The translations under genes were made by a program, and so were the position numbers. The notes under the pieces were generated by a model. The model was given only the letters and a program-made list of their open reading frames with translations, ran no database searches and had not been told where the DNA came from. Shown piece after piece: positions 1 through 12,000 of a stretch of DNA of 64,000 bases (position 1 is the first letter of the stretch; each line of letters begins with the position of its first letter). The stretch is from Actinernus sp. WN-2022 (taxonomy: Eukaryota > Cnidaria > Anthozoa > Actiniaria > Actinernidae), in contig JAOWCC010000577.1 in NCBI GenBank assembly GCA_030867875.1, positions 154,248,344 to 154,312,343 of the forward strand, in the 5' to 3' direction.

Positions 1-99
1 GGACTTGACTGAGTGTATAGAACTTGTGTAGTGTCTGTTAGTATAACAATGAGAAACATTTGTGTGTCCTTCAATTGTGTTGTATTTTATCACCTCTAG

Positions 100-3000
100 C
101 GCGACAGCCCCATGTGGGTGCCAGGTGGCCAGTTTAGTCCCCATGCTCTTGGCAGCAGCACTCCAGAAGCCATCACATCACCAAGGCAACAGGCCTTTGA
201 CATGCGTCGACAAGGCATGGCAGTCAGTGGCCAGGATAAAGCTAATCGTGTAAGTGTACGTAAGAGGTGTTTCTGTACAATTGTATAGGAAAGAGGCAGG
301 TTATTAGTCATACTATGACTGTGCTGTACTGCACAATGTCCGAATGAATTAGAACTTCCATCTGAACAGAGATCTGGGTGTGAAAAGTACGAATGGACGA
401 AAAAACTGGCCCGTCACACAGCTGCAAAGTCTGTAAACAAGTGGCTCAACATAATTTATATTAGAACTATTTAAAATGTTTTAACATGGTATCTCAGCAT
501 TCGACTAAATCTAATAACAATGGTAGCAAAATGACGGTGCAGTTATTATGAAAGAGCCTGGAGGGAGTAACAACCAAAAGCTGTATGCACTCTGATTGGT
601 CAGGGGGGAAATATCCATTCAGCTGTTTGGGCAAAAAGGTATTTTAATATTATTGTCATATGAAATATGCTATATTGAATATAAATTATGTGTAAAGGAA
701 TGACTTACATTTAAAAGAAAACACAAGCTTTGTCCTCCATTCCTGCTGAGTACCACACATTGTATTACAATGACAACAACAGCAACGATTTATTCACACC
801 CTGTATACATACTAAATAGTTTACAATGAATTAGAATTGACAAGATAGAGTGCTGGGATGCCATAAATAGCTTGGATAAAACTAATCGAGTCTGGCACCC
901 CAAAAATGTAATAGGTTATAATTATATGAAATTAATGGTCAGACAAGAATCATGAACAAAATCTAGGCATAGTGATTAACTATTTACATCTCTATTATAC
1001 AAGTTATAGAGGGAAAAAAGGATTCACATACAAGCTGTCAGGAAGATCTACAATTGTAGTTTGCTTACAAGAACATTGAGTGACTAACATTGAGTCAAAA
1101 TCCGTTTTTTAAGATTTCTTTTATATAAATATCTATTATCAAAGTAGTTTCTTGGTATGTTCACAAATTGAATTTGTACCATACACTTAATTTTTCATAA
1201 TTTGTGCAAATATTTGGAGCATAATAATTAGATTTGGAGGCTAGTCTAGTGTTGTAACTATGAACTTTTTTAATGGGAATGAAAAAATCTTTGAAACTAA
1301 TTGGAAGGTTATTATAATAATTGTAAAAGTCAAACATGAAAAGAGCGGTGTGTAGATATACTAGATCATGCAATTTTAAGATCTTCAGCTTTTTAAAAAT
1401 TCAATGGAACCTTGGCTGAAAAACAATGTTTGCCCTCCAATGTTCCTTATGCATATGCATCTTTTTCTAAAAAAGTCAAACTGTTCTTATTAACGGAGCA
1501 GTTTAAAACATAAAGCAATGCTCAAACCTACTTCTGTATCATATTCACTTTTCGTCTTCCCCCTTTTATTTTTTTACTAGTCTTAGATTGCTACACACTA
1601 AAAATGTAACAAATGTAGGCTAGTGTCTAACTAGAAAACCTTGCGGTTAATTTAGCCTCTGGACACTTCTAGTAAATTATTATTTATTATACAACATACA
1701 TAATTTGTCCTGAATCTAACAGTGAAATTGTAAAACCTAAAAAAAGTGTGAAATAAAAGTATCGTTATTGTTGTTATTGTTATTATTGATACCTAAATGT
1801 ACAAATGTATTGCAGAAGCTCTGTTTGTCTGTCTGTAAATTGTACACCATAATATTATTATCACATAATGTCATTTATGGACTGATTTTCCTGTCCATAA
1901 AACTGATTTGAATTCCATGTGAGCTGCCATCTTACTTGTCACACTGTTGCACAAGCCTACTGGCCACTACCAAATTGAAAAAAGGACTGGGCCAAGTTTG
2001 TAAAGTCAATCTAATTATAATCTAATTAAGAAATGAACTCCATCATAAGAAAGCGCACATTGACATTAGTAAGTTTACCAAATTTGGAGACATTTCATCG
2101 GATATTTACGATGTGGCGAGCTTTCAAAAATCGCAAAAATAAGAGATGTTTGTATGGATTGGAGGGATGCTTGTCCTTCCAATCCATACAAACGTCTCTT
2201 ATTTTTGCAATTTTTGAAAGCTTGCTATTCGGTTACTATTTACCAAATCATGATCAAACTTGATATTCTTACTAATTCTGAGGTGATCTTTCATATGGCG
2301 AGGTTTATTTGTTAATTGGATTAACATTACAAACTCGGCCCCAGTCTTTTTTCAATTTGGTAGTGGCCAATTACACAACAAATGAGCTACATGTATAGGA
2401 GCAACCGTATGATGGTGGGAAATTTGATGCATTTTATGGACAGGAAAACCAGTCCATAAATGACATCGATCTGGTGTACAATTTTCAGGAGACTAACACA
2501 ACATTTGAGAACAAACATCATTTTTCAATACTTTGTGGGTGTTTTGCAGACTGCAGCAGCTGACCTTAGGTCTATGCTTACAAGTCCTGATGCCAACCAG
2601 GTAAGATTATCTTTACTCATTTTATAAAAGTCTATGTTAGGCAGAGCCATTAAACAATTTGTTGTGTGTTAAAATATATATATATATATATTATTACTAT
2701 AAATACCTCCTATTAAACAAGGAGGTCTGTAACATAAGTTATGGACCAGGTTTTTCTGGCCCCTGCTTTATGGCCCAAGTGCAAAGTGTGCAGGCCATAC
2801 AAAAGGGGGGGAAATGAGGATCCATAAATTACAGTACAGACTGAGCAAGCTAGTTTAATAAGGTGTTTATTTTATGGCTTAAAAGTATTCAAAACCAGCT
2901 TTGTTTCGATTTTATCAATGATCCATATGGGAAATTATGGACCTCGACCTGACCAATCATAGCTCACCAAGGTAACTACATGTACATGTAGCTATAATAT

Positions 3001-6000
3001 TACTAATTATTATTATATTCTCAACAGTCAACATCAAGTACACCTGGCAGTGCACCAGGATCTGCCGAGTTTGGTATTAAGAGGAAGTTAGATGATGATG
3101 ACAATGATCCTCCTGACAATATCAGGTGAGAATGTTATCAATTTATTACCATTTGTGTTGAAGTGCGACCTTGAATTTCAAGTTTTGTTTGGAAAATTTC
3201 ATTTAGCCGACCATCAATCTAGTCTCATACAAATATTCTACCATCTAGACTTTATTTAATCTTGATTGACGGTTGACTACATGTAAATGCAATTTTCAAA
3301 TGAGACTTGAAACTTTCAGGGTCACACTTCAACGAAAATGGTAATAAATAACCGAATGTATTAATTGCAAAAAGCCTCCATTACTGCAGGTAACCTATTT
3401 TCAACTATAAAATTGTTGCATTTGTCCACCAGCACCAGACCCATGCAATGGTTTTCCATATTATGATGTTATGATGTTATCAAAGAACTAAATATGTCTA
3501 TTACAAAAAGAAAGTTATTAGTATAATGATCAATGCAAACATTTGAAATTCTCTTGGAGATTGATGTGAGTTGCTCAGTTACCACACTTAGTGCCTATGC
3601 AGGGCTGTCAATAACTTTTTAAGCACCTGTTCCTTATGACATTGCACCCATAACATTTGCTTTACTTTGTGAGTAAATTGAAATGAACATAGCAACCATC
3701 ACCCGTAACATCGAGTGAGCTCACATATGGCCCTTATTGACAGCCCTGCCTATGAACCTTAATTTTGTTTATCATTGATATTGATTCTACATCATATGAA
3801 TAGTTAAATACCATATTTCCTCGAATAAGTGCCTGCGCGCTTATTTCAAATTTTGGCTAAAAGGGTGGGCGCATATTCGAGGGGGGCGCTTATTTCAAAT
3901 TTCATTCAACCAGTTTTATTGCTAAAACCAAAACAAACCAGAAGCAACAGTAACATTGTTCTCATAGTTCTCCTTGATAATCACATAGTTTAGGTTAAAC
4001 ATTGTTTGTAAAAAGTAAGAAGAACATGACAAACACTTTACTGTATTAACCCTGGCTTTAATCCCCTAAATAGCCCGACTGGAAAAGTGACGGGGAGGGG
4101 AGGGGTCACTTTTCGAGGGAGAAAAGATGATAAAAAGCAAAACTTCTATGTGATCTTTCTAAGCTGTTCTGGGGAGTTTCATCGGGTTTCTTGTCTCTTT
4201 GTTGCAGTCAAGAAAATCTTTAGAGAATTATTTTGAGATCGTATTAATTTTGGCTTTTTTTGTTTGGAATATTCATTGTCATGCAGCTCATTAATTTTAA
4301 GCTGTTTACACCTTCCTCTCTGATTTTCACAAACCTACCACCATCTTTGTAGCTCAAAAGGCAGCAAGGGTGATGTCATCAATATTTTCACTAGTGAGGA
4401 TATGGAAAATATGCTACTCAGTACCTGGATGTAGTTTCGTATGAGTTATATGAGTGGTTTATTTCTCAGTAAAACACTATTGTAAAACCTTTATAATTCA
4501 TAGACTTGAAAAAAATATTCAACTATGCACTTGATATAGAATCAATATTAATGATTAAAAAATAGGGTTCACAGGCACTAAATTAACCTACTTGCATTTG
4601 CATTTTTGTTGTTTTAAAGACTGTGGGAGGATGGATGGAAGGAACGTTACTACACCAACAAGTTTGACATGCCTGAAACTGATGAAGGATATGATGAATT
4701 TAGGAAGAAAGTGGTGCGTATGCATGTAGTGCATGTGCCGTTGTTCATTACAACTGTAACAATAGTTTTGTAAAAGTTTTAATAATTAGGAAACAGTTTT
4801 GCAATGCTTTCCATAAGGGTATGAGATACCTGGGTACATGTGTGATGGTACATACATGACATGTACATGTAGGTACATTTAAAGATGTTTTTAGAGTACT
4901 GATTAACCATATATGCATTTTTTCAACTCAAAACTTGTTTAAAATGTCAACAAGAGCCCATCTGGGCTTTCACTCGGGCCACATGAGATTGAAGATGAAA
5001 TACACTTTCATTTGAAATCCTCTTAGTAATAACCAAAGGGAAGAATTATTAGCTGAATATTAGCAGTCTTAAGGAGTGGCCGGTAGCACGGTGACTTTCA
5101 TTCTCTGCTCCCCTAGTATATATACATGTATGTAATTTGTTTTCTCGTATGTAAATTAAAGTAGTTGACCTTTTACTGTAAACACTACTTATTCATGCAA
5201 CACACGTTTGCAATCTGTTATACTGCAGGTTCCAGTCGTAAACAGTCCGAATTTGACCAAAGTGAAACGAGCTGCTCGCGTCCGTAGATATATGTTTCTT
5301 CGTTATGTACTTATAACATGATATAATTCTTCAAATGGCACCATTATTTTATTTCTACATACATGTATATAATAATACAGTTCTCTGCTGTAAAAAGAAT
5401 AGAATATTCTATGGAAGATTTCTTGTTCTAAAATTTGGAAACGTAACACATGCATTTGACGCTAGAAAGTTCAGTACTCGCGGAAGTACGCAAGGTTAAT
5501 TTACTAGTTCTGCACTATCGGCTGTTATGGAATGGAAACATACTTTCACAGCTAAATATGTACGTCGATTGGTCAGAAGGATATATTGTTTAAGATGCTA
5601 TGGTCCTTTCGGCATCAGGAAATTTTTAAACGGGAGTTTTCGTACAGTATTTCAAGCTATGCTGTAGCGCGAGTTCAGTTAAGCCACAAATGTCCGTGAA
5701 ACTAATACCGTGTTCATTATTATCGGTTTTCTCTATGGGTTCTCATGTATTCAATAATTACTTCTGGAGCTTCATATGTATGTCGATTGGTCACAATGAT
5801 TTCCTCTTTCAGTTTTTCCCTTTAGTTTGGACATTGGGGATATATCCTTGGAGATTTCGTACAGTTTAGCGATCGTGCGTCGAAAGTAGAAAAGTTCGCT
5901 TGTCACGAAAGTGCGTAAACAAACTGTCACAAGCGGTTTCATAGCAGCTCGATGTTTGACTCTCATATAGTCGATGATAACTTATATAGCTTCATATGTA

Positions 6001-9000
6001 TGTCGATTGCTCACAAGGATTTCCTCTTTCAGTTTTTCCCGTTAGTTTGGACATTAGGGATATATCCTTGGAGATTTCGTACAGTTTAGCGACCGTGTGT
6101 CGAAAGTAGAAAAGTTTGCTTGTCACGAAAGTGCGAATACTGACAAGCGGTTTCATGATAGCAGTTTGATGTTTGCAGACTCTCACGTAGTCGATAATAT
6201 AAACTTCTATAACTTCATATGTACGTCGATTGCTCACAAGGCTATCGTATTTGAGTTCATGAGGTTGTTTTGCCATCAAATAAAGGTTTTATCTAACTTT
6301 TCGTACAGTCTTTGCACTCCGGTCGGTTCATATCATTTCAGCCTCGATAAGCCGTAGATATATATTTCTTCGTGTCGCTGTTGAAAACTGTCATATCATT
6401 TATAATATGACTTGAAAAGTTTCCATGTGTTTCGTGAACTCTACTGGACATCCAAACCCTCTTCGCTTCTGGTTAGAATGCCAAAAAGCTTCCAATTTCT
6501 TGCGTTTTTCGGCTGCTGTATTCAGAGGACTCAGTAGCGGTCTCCCGCCGGTAAGCATCACTTTGCTTTTTTGTTTTAGTCAGTGTTGCAGTCTGCAACG
6601 ACTAATTTTGAATAAACAAATAATTAAAACTGTGAGCTGATTGGTTAACGGGACCGGAAGTCGACAATTTTGCTGCACTGAACAAAGTACAACCTCAACA
6701 ACAAGTCTTTAAAACAAGAGCGCCAGTTGAAATATCCTGAGCCTGTTGGAAGGATTTCGCACGAGTGAAGTTAAATAAAACATTAAAGTGCTTACATTGG
6801 AGAGATGGGACTCCAAATTTGAGAGACGTTTCCTCACAGGTCGACCATTTTGATTTACTGTATTAAATTATGTACAGAAATTAACCTGACGAGTGTTACG
6901 TGACCAGCACAGTGCAATCTGATTGGTGTGAATTTGACCTTTAACGCATGCTCAGAAAGCTTGCTGCACAGAATAAAAAAAAATAATAATAACCGCTTGC
7001 ATTTTAAGACTCGGTGCTGCCACAGGCAGCCCGAGTAATGAGCCTAGTCAGGTCAGTTAATCAACTTGGACATGTATTTTAGAGTTATTGTTTTACATTT
7101 AAAGTATTTTGCAATGCTAGCATTAAAGTGCATACGAGCCCTAGCCAGTTATCATTGATTTAAAATTCAAAGTGGAAAACAAAATGACTGGCATAGGAAA
7201 AAATATAATGAACGTCTGCCATTTTCATTTATTAAGGAATCAAATTTCAATGATTTCATTTAAGTCAAAAGCTAATTTTAGTTAATTTTGCTCTTTTTTT
7301 TGTGTCAGCTCCACTTATTAAAAGATTTTTTCAATACGATTGCAAGGACCAAATGTCTGATGCCTGAAAAACAACAACAAAATTAAAATATTGAATGTTA
7401 TGACTCAATTCATGTTCAACTCAGCGTCATTTGTAACACATTTTAAAGCAATATCATGACCATAAATCACCCAAATAAATGATTTCTTGCTAGGGCTCAT
7501 AAGCACTTTAATACAATGTGGCACAGGTTCAATGCAGTGTGTGTTCATATGCAATAAACTCTGAGGAAAATGTTGTACATGTAGTTATAATGTCACTAGA
7601 ATTTTTCAAGCAGCAGGCATACTAGAAGAAGGCCTTTTATACATCATAAAATCTATAAGACACTTCTCTATTAACATTCAGAACACTGAGGCAATTACTT
7701 ATTAAATATCAGGGATGGTAACTGGTAAGACTGCTAACTCTAATGAGTTTATCGGCAGCGTTGCCTTTACTGATTAGGGTTGTATTGCAGGCAGATGCCT
7801 ATGTGGAGGGCCTGTGCTGGGTCCTCAGATATTACTACCAGGGATGCCCATCATGGAAGTGGTTCTTCCCATATCATTATGCCCCCTTTGCATCAGACTT
7901 CCGTGAACTTGGACAACTCAAGGATGAATTTGAAATGGGAACAAAACCGGTAAAGTGGACACTGGTTTGACTTGATTCTCTTTGAGTCAACCACAATTTC
8001 ATGTAAACCTCCACCCACCCCCCTGTTTCACCTAAATGTAATGGTTAATCATTAATTACACATGTACACCCAAGGGAGGGGTGGGTGGATTGTTTCCCAG
8101 AAACTGTGATTTACCCTTCTTTTGTTATGTTACATATAGCATTGTAGGCAGCATGCAGGGCTCCTTATATAAGGTTAAAGTACGTCTAACCCTTCCTGCA
8201 ATTTTTATACCTATGAACATTTGAAAGGTTTTGAGCACTTCTGCAAAGAAAGTTTTTGGTTTACGGAGAATACTCTACGCTCTACTCTTGTTTGAAATGT
8301 TAAAAAAATTACCTTTCCTGACCCATGACAGCGTAAGAAAATGCTTGGGTCGATTCCCCGGGTTAACGTCATTTCATTAATGCATTATCCTCCATGGCGC
8401 CTTTCTATCACAACAACAGAGATATCTATAGAATATACACAGTCTGTGAGATGTTAGTAAAGAAAAAAGTCATTTTAGACAAAATGCTAAGTATTTATTC
8501 AAATTATTGGAAAGTCAAATTAATTACATGATGTATACCCGGGAATCGACCCAGGCTTTCACTTATGCAGTCATGGGTCAGGAAAGGTAATTTTTTCAGC
8601 ATTTCAAACATTGTAGAGTATTCTCTGTAAATAAAAACTTTCTTTGCAGAAGTGCTCAAAACCCTTCAAAGATTCATAGGTATAAAAATTGCAAGAATTA
8701 AGTACCTGCTCTTGTTTGTGACAAGCATTAATTTGAGTTAGTGTCTTACATAATCTAAAGAGGAAAAATAACTAGGAGTCTGTATGCTGTGAAATATAAT
8801 CTAGCTTTTACCAACAGCCGGTTGCTGTAGCTTGGCCATCATTGGACTTCACTCTGACCAAGGGCTAATGCTCGAAACAGGGGAGTTAGGGTGGTGCAGT
8901 GGTTAAGCGCTTCTCCTCTCACCTCTATGACCCGGATTTGATTCCCGTTTGGGGCCCCACATGTTGAGTTTGTTGGTATCTCCACAAAAACAACCACGCA

Positions 9001-12000
9001 AAATTCCAATTTGATGTGTGGATTAGCCAGGTCCTGACTTTGATCAGCCCCTATGGTGGTTTCAGGTCTCGATAGAAATTCAGAGAAGCATCGCCTGCTA
9101 CTCACTTCCCACAGCAGTTAGTATACCTTAATCAACTTTATTATACCAGTGTTTATATTCTTACAGACGGACACTAGTATTTACAGGAACTAGTTATCCA
9201 TTGCAACATTGGAAAGAATGGTTTGAATATCTATCAAATAAGATTCCAAACTGCCAGTAAGAAATATGTTTGATTTTGAAAAAAAGCTAGAAAGGCTGTG
9301 TGTGAACAAAACACATTGCTACATGCCTAACTGAGTAAGATTTACATAAAGGTGGCCTTAGAGTAACCCATTAGCTTGTTAAGGAGCATGTAAATAACCT
9401 AACTGTAACCAATAACTAAAGACATACAATTGTTGTTTGTGGTTCAGGAAAAATTGTATTGGAAGTAATTTTACCATGTGACTGCTGTAACCGGGGCCAC
9501 TAAGACAAAGACAACTGAAAACATTGATAAAAGAAAATAAAGAATTACAAATTAAATCTTAGCATATCCACATCATTGATTTTGTTCATTCAGAAGACTT
9601 TGACTTCAGAATTAGTCCTCCAAATAATATTTGCCTTTTGCTGGATGGAACCTCAAGCAAGTTGAAATGATATTGTCTTGTGTTCAACCCTGATTGGCTG
9701 AAATCGCTGTAAGTTGGAATGCTTTGTTTCATTCTGCAATGTGATTGGTTCTCGTTGTCTAAATGGCCCCGGGTACAGTAGTCGCACAGTAAGAGGGTTG
9801 GTGGACATACATGTAGCAAACTGCATTTTGAGAGTCTTGGACTGACTCACATTATTTTTGGTTCCAGTTTAAGCCCCTTGAACAGTTGATGGGTGTTTTT
9901 CCTGCTGCAAGTGGCAATTTTCTTCCTCCAACATGGAGAAATCTAATGAGTAATCCAGTAAGTATAGTATATTTCATATAAAGTATAATATCAGTAGGTT
10001 TCATGTGCTAGTCAATTAAGTAAACTTCATTGCATTCAAGTTTGAAAACTGGTGAATTATTCAATATGATTACTGATTATAATAACAGAGCTGTGTCTCG
10101 TGAGAGCGGGGCACCAGAGATATAGTGAGATAGCAAAAATATGCTAACTCCAATGTCTGCCCTTACAAGTAAGAGCCATGCAAGCACCTCTACATATGGC
10201 ACATTTTTGGATCACATGACCAGGGTTAACTGAGGGTTCAGTGGAAAGAGCTTTGGTACAAGTTGTCCCAGTTTTGAGTCCCTGGGGTTAGGTTAGGGTT
10301 TGGATCACGGTACTACAAAATGTAGTACTTAGACATGGGAGTTTTTGGTGTGTACAATTCATCTGTTCCTAAATAAGGTACCCTGTTGTGAAAGCATTTT
10401 TTAGCTCAGGGGATTTAATTTATGGGAATGGTGTGTTTTTGTTGTGCACTGTTGGTTATATTTAATCTGTCAGCTTACCGGTAATTCGTTACGTAATAAA
10501 CCATTATTTTTTTTGCTGTCGTTCTCTTTAGGAGTCTCCCATCATTGATTTCTACCCTGTAGACTTTGATATCGACCTCAATGGAAAGAAATATGCATGG
10601 CAAGGTCTGTAAACTTTCCAAAGTCTTTCTTTACAACTAACCAGTTCATCTTCATAGTAACAGAATCAGATAAGGGTCTTAGATGGAAAAACTCACGAAT
10701 AAAGGAAAGAATGCATGCAATATTCCCAATATCCCGTATTGGGATAGTAATGCTGAAATGGTTTCCTGGTTGACCACTTTATATCACTTAATAAATTATA
10801 TAATAAACAACTTATTAGTCTGCTAATATGTTTGTGTAGCCATATGCACTTTGACTTAATAATGATGATGACAACGACGACAACGATGATGGCGATGATG
10901 GCAGCAGCAGCAACATTTATTTAAAAACACTGTATTGGACTGTATTGGAGATAATGCAGCATTCAAAGCAGATGTGGCCGTGATAGTACAACAGTATCAA
11001 TCATTTTTATATTATAAAATGATTTTTAATGTAACTATCTTATTAATTATATAAATTACAAGATGTCCAAGCCACATCACATGTTCAGAGGACAATATTA
11101 CTAAGCCATCCAGGCTGGACATTTATCAGACATATTGACATTAGGTTTTATTTGCATTCATCTCATGAGACACTTTGCTACAGTGACATGTTGCTCTCCT
11201 ATATGAAGGTTTCGATTTAAGAAGGGGGATGTCATATATCAGCTTACATTTGCTACATATATGTAGCCTTGTTATGGTGCATATAGAGCCTGTGGAATAA
11301 ACATGGCGTCCAGTTCAGGTCTCCTCATCATTCAACAACACTTTAGTCGCAGAAGCAGACTAAAAACAAGACACAGTATACCTGGAAAGTATACTCTGTT
11401 CATCCAAGTAGCTATTTTTGTCTATGGACATGAGAAAGTCTGGGTGTAGCCAGCCTAATTAGGCCCATAAGCCCAGAACTCTACACATTTAGTAGCATAT
11501 TTATTACAAATTATATGCGAAAGAAAGTAAGAGGTTTAATGAGAAACATTTCCCTGACATTATTTAGAAGTTGAAAAAGTAAGACAATTGACCTTAAAGT
11601 GCATGAGAAGGTATTTGCAACAGTCTAAATCTAACTATTCCCCGTGGGAGGGTGCCCCTGGAATCCCCAAGGAAGCCTTGCAGGGCTGATTGTGTGGGCC
11701 TACAACTTTGCTATGCCCCTGAAAGTTTCCCGTTTTGTAGTTGACAGTGTCTTGTTAATGCACCCTATTAAATGTCTGTCCTTCAGGTGTTGCCTTGCTG
11801 CCTTTTGTGGACGAGAAACGTCTGTTGGATGCCTTGGCAAAAGTCTATCCAGATGTAGCTGAGGAAGAGAGTAAGAATGCTTTGTTTATACTTATCGAAC
11901 TTTTAAATCCTGCATATGTACTTCTTCTGAAGTGTAGAAAGTAGCCTTACTTTAGTATTTCCTGCGGGAATGTTTAATGCTCACTAATGTAAACAGCACT

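Larger units (their letters stand above)
250..2549 (+). other. XRN2 intron with LINE remnant and large palindrome
   Basis: Intron between the exons ending at 249 and starting at 2550. It contains a minus-strand LINE 3' fragment (about 1090-1395) and a fold-back element (1836-2485), annotated separately. The remaining sequence is AT-rich, with no coding signal seen. Confidence 0.8.
4949..7042 (-). mobile_element. Unclassified hairpin-ended element, copy E1
   Basis: One end (about 4949-5190) begins AACAAGAGCCCATCTGGGCT, which forms a small hairpin, followed by ACTCGGGCC. The other end (about 6710-7042) holds a 12-bp-stem hairpin, ACTCGG-GCTGCC/GGCAGC-CCGAGT, at 7009-7036. Both ends are shared, inverted, with 28252-30098, while the interiors differ. 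Read on the minus strand, the hairpin end is followed by a CCAATCAGA box and a possible first exon. The interior carries a tandem array (5771-6242) and a coding-looking fragment (6400-6558). It is inserted in the XRN2 intron between exons ending at 4713 and starting at 7791. I cannot assign it to a transposon superfamily. Confidence 0.75.

Noticed and set aside
5772..6357. Overlapping frames of 64-95 codons on both strands
   Set aside because: Duplicated copies of each other produced by the 220-bp tandem array.
4949..7042. Helitron classification of E1/E2
   Set aside because: A 3'-type hairpin is present and E1 has CTAG after it, but E2 lacks CTRR there and neither copy starts with TC. The evidence is insufficient.
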